The notes under the pieces are model-generated. The model was given only the letters and a program-made list of their open reading frames with translations, had not been told where the DNA came from and searched no databases. A stretch of 64,000 nucleotides of DNA from Rutidosis leptorrhynchoides. Taxonomy: Eukaryota; Streptophyta; Magnoliopsida; Asterales; Asteraceae. The stretch spans positions 7,442,001 to 7,506,000 of the forward strand of contig NC_092341.1 of the NCBI RefSeq assembly GCF_046630445.1, written 5' to 3'. Positions 37,447 through 49,770 of this stretch are shown one piece after another; position 1 is the first letter of the stretch, and each line of letters starts with the position of its first letter. The position numbers and the translations under genes were made by a program.

Positions 37447-38742
37447 TTACCAAGAAATACCAGCAACAATAACCGATGAAGTATTAACTCATTTCCCCTG
37501 AAGAAATTTTATGTATATTTAATATATATGAATTTTGAAATCAAAATAAATATTTTCGTACTAAGCTATTACGTGTGAATCTTAACTGGTAGGTACTACT
37601 CGGTTAGTTCATATTACTAATATGCAATGATGTACATCCTTCCTTAACAACTTAACCATTGTTAACTACAATCTCCGTTTCAACTCCATGAATTCCATTT
37701 CATAATAAACCAAGTGTATTAATCAATTACATAATTTATTTTACATTTTCAATTTCAATATACTCGAAACTTTTCAGAAAACATCATCTGTGCCTTGTAA
37801 GCTTCACAAAAATTCCACGAGCACCAACATCCTTCACCGAGGAATATCAATAAGAATAAATAATGAAGTATTGATTACATTAGCGAAATACTCCGCAAAG
37901 ATTATGTAATCTTTAATGTTTTAGAGATTAATCATTTCTAAGTCAAGCCGAAAATTAAATGAGCTTAATATGATATTAACTCATTAAATCTGTGTTACAT
38001 CTGAAGAAAATATACATACATATATTTTCATAAAGACGGTAATAAAAATTCTTTTGTACAAAGTATTAATTGCGAAATCTTTAACGGGTAGGTAATACCC
38101 GGGAAATATATAAGTTCGCAATTAATATGTTACACTGTACATTCTTCAATTTTGATTCAAAAATTATTAACTATGCTCACATCGATATACAATCGTTTCC
38201 ATACAAATTCAATTACATATTCTGATATTGACAGAGCAGAATCCAAGTCAAGATTTAACAAGTGACATCATTCTTAGATCTCTACATCTTTCAAAGCTAT
38301 ACTTTGACTTCAAAACGGTGAAAGATCCTTTAGCATTGTTATTACCGAAAATAATCTTGCAATTTCTTTTCAAAGTATCCAGTTTTATCACACTTCCAAC
38401 CAGTCAACTTCAATTTTTTAGATTAAGGCTTATTGTAACCTTGATATATACGTTTTGTTACTGGGGAACCTTTCATGTTCCGCCACATTAGCAGTAAATT
38501 TACCAAACTACTTTATTAATCCTTGACCTTTCGAAAAATTCTTATACTCATTGAAACCCTATCATGTACTCATCCACATCTTGTAACAATAATTTCCATA
38601 CCAACCACTGGGAATTAGCAATAGTATTTTGAATCTCGCAGCATTTTCTACGACAACAGTGATATATATATAACATCTATCTTCTAGACTTACATACTTC
38701 GAATGTGAAGTTTCTGAAAAACACCCCAAACTACGAAACTAG
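37447..38742 (+). other. Non-coding interior, unit 1 (upstream of PABP fragment)
   Basis: No supported gene. It contains two internal copies of the polypurine-tract-like block: CTTAACTGGTAGGTACTA at 37581 and CTTTAACGGGTAGGTAATA at 38079. The 87-aa frame at 38228-38491 has no recognisable domain. Unit 2 carries the same sequence at 44026-45320. Confidence 0.5.
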
Positions 38743-39005
38743 TTCTACGAATTTTGGAAAAATGCTGATGAAGCAGTAAAAACTATAAACGACTTTAACA
38801 GTCGAAAGTTTGATGATAAAGAGTAGTGTGTTGGAAAAGCACAGAAAAAGAGAAGGTTTGAAACTAGAAAACGGGTTGAGCAAAGTATGAAGGAAGCTGT
38901 AGACAAATCACAAGGATGAAATATACCTTCAAAGAATCCAAATGATTCAGTGTCTGCTGAAACCATTAGTAAGAATCTTACTTCTTATTCTAAACCTTCA
39001 CAGAC
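38743..39005 (+). pseudogene. Captured poly(A)-binding protein gene fragment, unit 1
   Basis: The plus strand reads as the end of an RRM, a linker and the start of the next RRM of a cytoplasmic poly(A)-binding protein: NADEAVKTIN, RKFDDKE, VGKAQKK, EQSMKEAVDKSQG, then a degraded KNPNDSVSAE. In this copy TAG replaces the Trp codon after KFDDKE and TGA replaces the codon after SQG. The arrangement matches the RRM3-RRM4 junction of plant PABPs. It is a processed or recombined host exon fragment inside a retrotransposon and has no start codon of its own. Confidence 0.75.
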
Positions 39006-40231
39006 AGCTTTTCCGCATCATCTTCTGATATTAGAAATTCTAAGATATCATCGTATCTTTCATTATAAATATCCTCCATATTTCTGAAGATATTTTCATA
39101 ACTATTCTTATCTGAAATCATTTATCTCTTCACGATATCTGTGTTACATCATAAAAGAAACTATTTTAGTTTCTAATTTCTGAAAATTTCGAAAAATGGA
39201 TGTTTTTGAAGTAGTGTTGGGAATTGAAGCATGAGTTAGTATAATATAATGACACTTGATCAACGTGATTATATTACAGTAAGTCATGCTGAGTTTCTAA
39301 TGGAACGTGATAAAGGTTCACAGATCATACCCTCATCATGAACCATGTTATATAGCTCTTTCATTCTATTTAACCTCTAAACATATCAAGAAAATATTTT
39401 TCTTGATGATTCGGTCTTTTTCGAGGTATTCTGGTAATTTGACAAGTCAGATTGTACCATTACCGTTTCTTTCTTAGAACATTAATTATGTTCATTTCAA
39501 AATCCATACCTACGAATTTTGGACCATTATTCGCTTGACTTAAAGTCGGGAAGAGAAAATGAAAGCATGAAGCTCCGAAATATAATGGAAAATATAAAGC
39601 CCGAAAACAACCCCGAAATTACAAACCGTGTATATCAATGCGTATAGCAATATAAAGACACGGGAGAATGAAAAACAATATAACCCCAAGGTAATAGTAG
39701 AAGAAAATAACCTCCTCTGGTGGCAGATAAAAAAGAAGAATGAATGATATGATAGCCAAGAAAATATCAAGAATCAGAACTGGATGAAGCATTTTTATAA
39801 ATCTTTTGTAAGTATGAAATAAGAAAGAAGATTATAGGAGTGGTGAAAATAAATGAAACGGAAGAGGTTAATTTATAGCAAAATATCAGACATAGCAATC
39901 GAGGCAGATTACGCATTTAATCAAAGGAAATCCTAATTTTCTTAAATTCCGAAGAATCAAATCTTATTTAAATTATGAAGATTTTCTATTCCTTAAATTC
40001 CGGAAATCAATCGTTACTACATCAAGAGATAAGATGAATCTCTATTCTCCATTTCACTCTATTACGATAACTTCTCTCATACGCTTCGAGTAATCGGATT
40101 GTTTTATCCGTACTATTCAATGGTTTTAAAATTCTATTTACCAACTCATATTCGTCATGAAAACATTTTTATTGTCAGCCATGACGACCTCACTCAAATT
40201 TCGGGACGAAATTTCTTTAACGGGTAGTTAC
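39006..40231 (+). other. Non-coding interior, unit 1 (3' part) with PPT
   Basis: AT-rich, with no supported gene on either strand. It ends in GGGACGAAATTTCTTTAACG and GGTAGTTAC directly before LTR copy 2, acting as the polypurine tract. Minus-strand frames here (39540-39770) are not supported. The equivalent part of unit 2 is 45591-46809. Confidence 0.55.
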
Positions 40232-43091
40232 CGTGATGACCCGGAAATTTTTGACCAAATTTAAACTTAATCTTTAACGTTTCCGACACGATAAGCAAAG
40301 TCTGTAAAGTTGAATCTCAAAATTTTTGAACTATTCAATTATCTTTCGATTGTTCTCAATGATTCGCGAACAATTATAGGTAAATAGATACGTATATATA
40401 CCATAACTTGAAAACGTAACAAAGTGTTGAGTATATGATACTGTGCATTAAACTTATTGGTTTGATTATCTGATTGATATATTTAGATACAGAGTTAAAA
40501 GATTATGCCAAACGATTGAATTAAAAGATAATTATTGAGTCCCTTAAGGATTATGATATTATAACGGGTCTCTGTTGTAAGGTCCACGTTGATTTGGGAA
40601 ATCATTCATTCTTAACGGTATTCGGAATAAATGGTAAAGTGTTTGTTTAAATAATGTAATTTGGACACATACAATAATAAGGAATATCAAATGTTGGAAT
40701 TAGATATATGAATAACTTGCGATATGTATTTTAAAACGTGTTTATTAATATCGAAAATATATATTTAACAATACGATAAAATATAATATTAACTTGGTCA
40801 TTAAAACGAATTGTTATTATATATATATATATTAACAAATAGCGAGACGATGATTTATAGAAGTAAATGATCAAAATACTCGAAAGTTTAAGATATACTT
40901 TGAGTGGTATAGTTTAGGGATAATTTAAGGCTATATTTTGACAAAGGTACGTGACACGAAATGTAAAATACAAGTTTTCTCAGCGTACGAAAGGACATTT
41001 GAAAAACCAGAACCGGGACATAAGTCGAGTGATGACGTACGACTTATCGGAACAAAAATTACAAGTCAACTATGCATGTGAATTTAATATAATATATAAT
41101 TAATTATATAAATTAAATATATTATATATATTAAATAAAATTATGTCGACAAACAAAAAGTTAAAAGTTTGTGAGCTGGATCAGAGGGCCATGTGATCGC
41201 ATGGCCTTGAAGCACAAATCCCATGCGATCGCATGGGGTGCTTTTTCAGAAAAGGTACTATAAATTCAATTGTTTTGCTCGAACATCACACACACTTACA
41301 CAAATATAGATATATACTCCGTAATATTTATATTATTTATATTATTATTATTATTAATATTATTATTATAATTATTATTATTAAAGATTAATATTAATAT
41401 TAATCTTATTATTATCAGTAGTATTAATATTATTTTTATTAGTATTATACATAAAATACTACGACGAGGTCATGTTCAAACGATTTCAAAAATGATTTTC
41501 GAGTAAATTAAAGCTAAGGAAATTATGGGTTATTGCCAAGGAGGTTATGGGTAATGTTCGGGGGTATAATTATGAATCAAACTTAGTGTTTATCATCTCC
41601 GTTACGTCTACGTACTTTTCTACAATATTGAATCTCAATATTAATACGTAAGCATTTATATTTTATATTTTATAAATTAATAGTGTATACATACTAGTGC
41701 TCGAGTGTATATATTTATACATGCCTGTATGCTAAATTTCATCGTTAAACAGTTTATAATAAATCACGAATTAAATACATATATTACGGGTAAAAGGTAT
41801 ATGATATACATGTTTTCGGAAAGCTGACGAAAAATCAATAACTTTTCATTTAGATATCAAATAGTTTCGAGGAACGAATCAAAAGATATGGTCAACTGAA
41901 TTATAATTGACATTAATTGGAATTGCTTTTTGAATCTGCAATTAATACTTAAACAACTTGTTTACGAGATTGATAAAATGGATTTTTGAATATTACCAAC
42001 CGAGTAAATGAATCCTTATATAAGGTACGTCTCGTTTGTTGAACTATTGTCAAAATTGACTTTTTGAAACAACTTTGAATAACTTTTGTATGTCAATTTC
42101 GAGCATTAGGATTGTGATACACTATAACCTGACCTAGCTTGATAGACATTTATTGACCAACATATGTTCTCTAGGTTGAGATCTACGATTATTTGATATA
42201 CCGAGTTTCGGTCACATTACGATGAACAACTTTATGTGCTGCTAAGCTGAGTTTCATTTGCTCCCTTTTTAAATGCTTTGGCAATATATATATTTTTAGG
42301 CTGAGAATACATGCACTTTATTTTAAACGCAATGGATACAAGTACATATTAAATTCTACACTGAGTTTGAACCGAAAATCCCTTAGCTTTGGTAACTAGT
42401 AACTGCCGGTTATAAGAACTGGTGGGCGCGAGTAGTAGTATATGGATCCATAGGGCTTGATATCCCCGTCCGAGCTAGAGCACTAGCATTTTAACGGACG
42501 TATGCTATTTGAGAAGCATACACGTTGGTTTGCGTGTATTATTAAGATGATTATACAAAGGGTATAAATTATATATACGTTAAGTTTAGTTACCAGGGTG
42601 CTCAATTTCGTAGAATATTTTGATAAACGCTTCTGGATGAAACAACTGAAATCTTGTGATCCGTCTTTATATACAGATTATGCGAAACATACAAACTATG
42701 AACTCACCAACCTTTGTGTTGACACTTGTTAGCATGTTTATTCTCAGGTTCCCTAGAAGTCTTCCGCTGTTAGCTTATATGTTATACAAGCTATGTGCAT
42801 GGAGTCTTACATGGCATATTTTTCGAGGAAACGTTGCATTCACCAAATCATCACCATGTATCATATTTGGACTGCATTATCAACGGAAGTACTATTGTAA
42901 ACTATTATTACAGTGATTGTCTATATGTAGAAATCATCAGATGTCGAAAACCTTTAATTTAAATATACATTTATGGTGTGCCTTTTCAAAAGAATGCAAT
43001 GTTTACAAAACGTATCATATAGAGGTCAAATACCTCGCAATGAAATCGATGAATGACATATTGTCCATATGGATTTGGAGCGATCGTCACA
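40232..43091 (+). repeat. Chromovirus-like LTR, copy 2
   Basis: 2,860 bp. The first base is C instead of the canonical T (CGTGATGACC). Otherwise it is near-identical to copy 1, including the GTCACA end. It serves as the 3' LTR of unit 1 and the 5' LTR of unit 2. Confidence 0.88.
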
Positions 43092-43476
43092 GTTGGTATC
43101 AGAGCGTTGGTCCTAGCGAACCAGGTCTTGCATGAATGTGTCTAACTGATAGTTGTTAAGATGCATTAGTAAGTCTGGACTTCGACCGTGTCTGCATGTT
43201 AAAAGTTTTGCTTATCATTTCTTGTCGGAAATTACATGCTTATCATTCTTAAGTCTAGACACGTTCTCCTGCATTTATTGCATAAATAGTGTATAGACAA
43301 AAATTCATATCTTAGCGTATCTGTTACTGTAAACTTTTCCTGATATCTTTCGAAAATTACCCCGTGATTTATGGAATTTGGTATTATATATACATATGTA
43401 AATTATGTATTGAAGAATACCAAACTAAATTCTATAATCTAATTCATATCAAAAATCATCTCCCTAATTATACAAG

Positions 43477-44025
43477 ATGGATCCCGTATCTAGTTCAAAC
43501 TCTGACAGCTATTCCGATATGGATATTCACCTGAATTCCGAAGACAGTGTAACCGGAATGGATCAACCAATTAGCCATCATCTATTCTGGATGAATTAGA
43601 GATGGGTTCGTAGCCTACTTAATTATTGGAGACAAGAAGAAGGCGATCCCTTTCATCCACCACATTGCCCTCTTGGCGAAGAACCTGAAGCACTTACCGG
43701 CGAACCTGTTCGAGACACCATTTTCTCTCTCATTTCCAGAGTATCTCGTCACGATAATATACTATCTCAAATTCTGAATCTTATTCATCCGCTCGTCCGA
43801 ACCGCCAATCATCCCGGTGTAGTAGAAGAAGTCAACGAGCTTCGTGCTCGGGTAGTGGCTTTGGAGAATATGGTGCAAAGGTTACAAACACCAGCAGCAT
43901 CACCGGCATCAACAGTACCACCGACAACAACACCAACAGTACCATTACCACCACCAACAAAATCTGCATCGCAAACCTCAACTTCACAATCTGTTCCACG
44001 AGCATCAACGTCATACGCACCGTAG
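43477..44025 (+). pseudogene. Gag-like ORF, unit 2, with nonsense codon
   Basis: Same frame as 36898-37446, but TAG at 43597-43599 (codon 41) replaces a Trp codon of unit 1. The rest is intact apart from a few substitutions. It is therefore a broken copy. Confidence 0.75.
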
Positions 44026-45320
44026 TTACCAAGAAATACCAGCAACAATAACCGATGAAGTATTAACTCATTTCCCCTGAAGAAATTTTATGTATATTTA
44101 ATATATATGAATTTTGAAATCAAAATAAATATTTTCGTACTAAGCTATTACGTGTGAATCTTAACTGGTAGGTACTACTCGGTTAGTTCATATTACTAAT
44201 ATGCAATGATGGACATCCTTCCTTAACAACTTAACCATTGTTAACTACAATCTCCGTTTCAACTCCATGAATTCCATTTCATAATAAACCAAGTGTATTA
44301 ATCAATTACATAATTTATTTTACATTTTCAATTTCAATATACTCGAAACTTTTCAGAAAACATCATCTGTGCCTTGTAAGCTTCACAAAAATTCCACGAG
44401 CACCAACATCCTTCACCGAGGAATATCAATAAGAATAAATAATGAAGTATTGATTACATTAGCGAAATACTCCGCAAAGATTATGTAATCTTTAATGTTT
44501 TAGAGATTAATCATTTCTAAGTCAAGCCGAAAATTAAATGAGCTTAATATGATATTAACTCATTAAATCTGTGTTACATCTGAAGAAAATATACATACAT
44601 ATATTTTCATAAAGACGGTAATAAAAATTCTTTTGTACAAAGTATTAATTGCGAAATATTTAACGGGTAGGTAATACCCGGGAAATATATAAGTTCGCAA
44701 TTAATATGTTACACTGTACATTCTTCAATTTTGATTCAAAAATTATTAACTATGCTCACAGCGATATACAATCGTTTCCATACAAATTCAATTACATATT
44801 CTGATATTGACAGAGCAGAATCCAAGTCAAGATTTAACAAGTGACATCATTCTTAGATCTCTACATCTTTCAAAGCTATACTTTGACTTCAAAACGGTGA
44901 AAGATCCTTTAGCATTGTTATTACCGAAAATAATCTTGCAATTTCTTTTCAAAGTATCCAGTTTTATCACACTTCCAACCAGTCAACTTCAACTTTTCAG
45001 ATTAAGCCTTATTGTAACCTTGATATATACGTTTTATTACTGGGGAACCTTTCATGTTCCGCCACATTAGCAGTAAATTTACCAAACAACTTTATTAATC
45101 CTTGACCTTTCGAAAAATTCTTATACTCATTGAAACCCTATCTTGTACTCATCCACATCTTGTAATAATAATTTCCATACCAACCACCGAGAATTAGCAA
45201 TCAGTATTTTGAATCTCGCAGCATTTTCTACGACAACAGTTATATATATAACATCTATCTTCTAGACTTACATACTTCGAATGTGAAGTTTCTGAAAAAC
45301 ACCCCAAACTACGAAACTAG

Positions 45321-45590
45321 TTCTACGAATTTTGGAAAAATGCTGATGAAGCAGCAAAAACTATAAACGACTTTAACAGTCGAAATTTTGATGATAAAGA
45401 GTGGTGTGTTGGAAAAGCACAGAAAAAGAGAAGGTTTGAAACTGGAAAACGGGTTGAGCAAAGTATGAAGGAAGCTGTAGACAAATCACAAGGACGAAAT
45501 CTACCTTTAAAGAATCCAAATGATTCAGTGTCTGCTGAAACCATTAGTAAGAATCTTACTTCTTATTCTAAACCTTCACAGACAGATTTT
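45321..45590 (+). pseudogene. Captured poly(A)-binding protein gene fragment, unit 2
   Basis: Same fragment as in unit 1, but better preserved: FDDKEWCVGKAQKK is complete and the codon after SQG is Arg, so this stretch is open. An ATG at 45465 begins a 66-aa frame that continues beyond the PABP homology. This copy is closer to the ancestral host sequence. No intron is visible within the fragment. Confidence 0.78.
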
Positions 45591-46809
45591 CCGCATCATC
45601 CTCTGATATTAGAAATTCTAAGATATCATCGTATCTTCCATTATAAATATCCTCCATATTTCTGAAGATATTTTCATAACTATTCTTATCTGAAATCATT
45701 TATCTCTTCACGCTATCTGTGTTACATCATAAAAGAAACTATTTTAGTTTCTAATTTCTGAAAATTTCAAAAAATGGATGTTTTTGAAGTAGTGTTGGGA
45801 ATTAAAGCATGAGTTAGTATAATATAATGACACTTGATCAACGTGATTATATTACAGTAAGTCATGCTGAGTTTCTAATGGAACGTGATAAAGGTTCACA
45901 GATCATACCCTCATCATGAACCATGTTACATAGCTCTTTCATTCTATTTAACCTCTAAACATATCAAGAAAATATTTTTCTTGATGATTCGGTATTTTTC
46001 GAGGTATTCTGGTAATTTGACAAGTCAGATTGTGCCATTACCGTTTCTTTCTTAGAACATTAATTATGTTCATTTCAAAATCCATACCTACGAATTTTGG
46101 ACCATTATTCGCTTGACTTAAAGTCGGGAAGAGAAAACGAAAGCATGAAGCTCCGAAATATAATGAAAAATATAAAGCCCGAAAACAACCCCGAAATTAC
46201 AAACCATGTATATCAATGCGTATAGCAATATAAAGACACGGGAGAATGAAAAACAATATAACCCCAAGGTAATAGTAGAAGAAAATAACCTCCTCTGGTG
46301 GCAGATGAAAAAGAAGAATGAATGATATGATAGCCAAGAAAATATCAAGAATCAGAACTGGATGAAGCATTTTCACAAATCTTTTGTAAGTATGAAATAA
46401 GAAAGAAGATTATAGGAGTGGTGAAAATAAATGAAACGGAAGAGGTTAATTTATAGCAAAATATCAGACATAGCAATCGAGGCAGATTACGCATTTAATC
46501 AAAGGAAATCCTAATTTCCTTAAATTTCGAAGAATCAAATCTTATTTAAATTATGAAGATTTTCTATTCCTTAAATTCCGGAAATCAGTCGTTACTACAT
46601 CAAGAGATAAGACGAATCTCTATTCTCCATTTCACTCTATTATGATAACTTCTCTCATACGCTTCGAGTAATCGGATTGTTTTATCCGTATTATTCAATG
46701 GTGATAAAATTCTATTTACCAACTCATATTCGTCATGAAAACATTTTTATTGTCAGCCATGACGACCTCACTCAAATTTTGGGACGAAATTTCTTTAACG
46801 GGTAGGTAC

Positions 46810-48759
46810 TGTGATGACCCAGAAATTTTTGACCAAATTTAAACTTAATCTTTAACGTTTCCGACACGATAAACAAAGTCTGTAAAGTTGAATCTCAAAA
46901 TTTTTGAACTATTCAATTACCTTTCAATTGTTCTCAACGATTCGCGAACAATTATAGGTAAATAGATACATATATATACTATAACTTGAAAACGTAACAA
47001 AGTGTTGAGTATATGATACTGTGCATTAAACTTATTGGTTTGATTATCTGATTGATATATTTAGATACAGAGTTAAAAGATTATGCCAAACGATTGAATT
47101 AAAAGATAATTATTGAGTCCCTTAAGGACTATGATATTATTACGGGTCTCTGTTGTAAGGTCCACGTTGATTTGGGAAATCATTCATTCTTAATGGTATT
47201 CGGAATAAATGGTAAAGTGTTTGTTTAAATAACATAATTTGGACACATACAATAATAAGGAATATCAACTGTTGGAATTAGATATATGAATAACTTGCGA
47301 TATGTATTTTAAAACGTGTTTATTAATATCGAAAATATATATTTAACAATACGATAAAATATAATATTAACTTGGTCATTAAAACGAATTGTTATTATAT
47401 ATATAATAACAAATAGCGAGACGATGATTTATAGAAGTAAATGATCAAAATACTCGAAAGTTTAAGATATACTTTGAGTGGTATAGTTTAGGGATAATTT
47501 AAGGCTATATTTTGACAAAGGTACGTGACACGAAATGTAAAATACAAGTTTTCTCAGCGTACGAAAGGACATTTGAAAAACCAGAACCGGGACATAAGTC
47601 GAGTGATGACGTACGACTTATCGGAACAAAAATTACAAGTCAACTATGCATGTGAATTTAATATAATATATAATTAATTATATAAATTAAATATATTATA
47701 TAAAATTATGTCGACAAACAAAAAGTTAAAAGTTTGTGAGCTGGATCAGAGGGCCATGCGATCGCATAGCCTTGAAGCACAAATCCCATGCGATCGCATG
47801 GGGTGCTTTTTCAGAAAAGGTACTATAAATTCAATTGTTTTGCTCGAACATCACACACACTTACGCATATATAGATATATACTCCGTAATATTTATATTA
47901 TTTATATTATTATTATTATTATTATTAATATTATTATTATAATTATTATAATTATTATAATTATTATTATTAAAGATTAATATTAATATTAATCTTATTA
48001 TTATCAGTAGTATTAATATTATTTTTATTAGTATTATACATAAAATACTACGACGAGGTCATGTTCAAACGATTTCAAAAATGATTTTCGAGTGAATTAA
48101 AGCTAAGGAAATTATGGATTATTGCCAAGGAGGTTATGGGTAATGTTCGGAGGTATAATTATGAATCAAACTTAGTGTTTATCATCTTCTTTACGTCTAT
48201 GTACTTTTCTATAATATTGAATCTCAATATTAATACGTAAGCATTTATATTTTATATTTTATAAATTAATAGTGTATACATACTAGTGATCGAGTGTATA
48301 TATTTATACATGCTTGTATGCTAAATTTCGTCGTTAAACAGTTTATAATAAATCACGAATTAAATACATATATTACGGGTAAAAGGTATATGATATACAT
48401 GTTTTCGGAAAGCTGGCGAAAAATCAATAACTTTTCATTTAGATATCAAATAGTTTCGAGGAACGAATCAAAAGATATGGTCAACTGAATTATAATTGAC
48501 ATTAATTGGAATTGCTTTTTGAATCTGCAATTAATACTTAAACAACTTATTTACGAGATTGATAAAATGGATTTTTGAATATTACCAACCGAGTAAATGA
48601 ATCCTTATATAAGGTACGTTTCGTTTGTTGAACTATTGTCAAAATTGACTTTTTGAAACAACTTTGAATAACTTTTGTATGTCAATTTCGAGCATTAGGA
48701 TTGTGATACACTATAACCTGACCTAGCTTGATAGACATTTATTGACCAACATATGTTCT
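46810..48759 (+). repeat. Chromovirus-like LTR, copy 3 (cut by SIRE)
   Basis: It starts TGTGATGACCC and keeps the palindromes and TATAAAT but stops after CCAACATATGTTCT, where the SIRE LTR begins. The uninterrupted copies continue CTAGGTTGAG. The last 5 bases, GTTCT (48755-48759), should be the SIRE target duplication. The partner is outside the window. Confidence 0.85.
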
Positions 48760-49716
48760 TGTTGAGTCCCCAAAATAATTAAGGATTTAATTATGACAAA
48801 ACAATATTTATTTGCACTAAAGTGTTATGTGCAGCCAGCACACGTTTGTTTATGTATAGTCAGCTAATATAGCTGTGTCGAGTGTTTAGTATGCTGCCTA
48901 GTCTATCAGCACAAGGTAGAAATGTATTCTTCGAATCAGCACAGGATGTGCACCCAGCAAATCAAGAATATCAAGTGACTCAGCATATGAAGGACCAGTA
49001 AGTCTGGATATTAGCATACAACACAAGACAGCCATGCTCCATTACAAGCATGGTAGTTTCCCAGAGTGGTCTACATCAACGCACTATTCAACAGAAGTCG
49101 AAGACAAAGTTGAACAGAAAAGGACAGGAGTCGGCGGCTGACAAGTGACCTTACAAGACCACGTGGGAATGCAGAAGTGGAACGCATGTGCAGACATGTG
49201 TTATACTTTATTCATACCTAGGGAACACAACATTCCATTTGTTTAAATCAAATGGTAGTGCCAAACCGAATTGGTGTGTTCCTGCAAATAGCTACCTAAG
49301 AGGAAAGAAGGAGAGCACGCCTTCTGACACAATTGTCCCCACAAGTACAAGGCATCCAATGTACTAGTGGACAATAGATTAATTACACGGTTAATAGAAC
49401 TACTATATATATTGTTGTATCCACTATTGTAAAAACTAGTGGTGTGGGTTTATCTGTTAGAGTCCAAACCGTGTAATAGCTTTAGTTTATCTCTTAGCTA
49501 TAATCTAGGTAATCTGTATCAACCAACTATCATTTCCGCCAAGGATAGTTGTGATTCTTTCTGATTTAATCAATAAAGAATAACAGTTGAAAATTACCTG
49601 TGACTCTATCTTATTTACTACAGAATACTAAACGTGTTTAACTGACTAGTTAATTAAGAAAAGAATTGTATTCACCCCCCCTCTACAATACTCCTGTTGT
49701 TATTAAGGGACCAACA
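48760..49716 (+). repeat. SIRE 5' LTR
   Basis: 957 bp, TGTTGAGTCCCC start and GGGACCAACA end. CTATATATA near 49403 could be the TATA box and AATAAAGAAT near 49571 a poly(A) signal. I found no difference from 62794-63750. Confidence 0.95.
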
Positions 49717-49718
49717 AC

Positions 49719-49730
49719 TGGTATCAGAGC
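49719..49730 (+). other. SIRE primer-binding site
   Basis: TGGTATCAGAGC, complementary to the 3' end of initiator tRNA-Met, two bases after the LTR. Confidence 0.85.
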
Positions 49731-49770
49731 TTCAGTCTTGATAATTAATATCTTGGATCTGAATTCTCTT

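Larger units (their letters stand above)
33639..48759 (+). mobile_element. Tandem non-autonomous chromovirus-like LTR element (LTR-I-LTR-I-LTR)
   Basis: Three copies of a roughly 2.87-kb LTR alternate with two 3.72-kb interiors, with starts at 33639, 40232 and 46810 (periods 6,593 and 6,578 bp). Each complete LTR is followed by a PBS for initiator tRNA-Met (TGGTATCAGAGC). Each interior ends in GGGACGAAATTTCTTTAACGGG-like sequence, which resembles the 3' end of Tekay/Del chromoviruses. There are no protease, RT or integrase sequences, so the element must rely on a partner (LARD-type). The third LTR is cut at 48759 by the SIRE element. Confidence 0.85.

Noticed and set aside
38745..38966. Minus-strand 73-aa frame (also 45323-45544)
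   Set aside because: Antisense shadow of the PABP fragment, which is on the plus strand.
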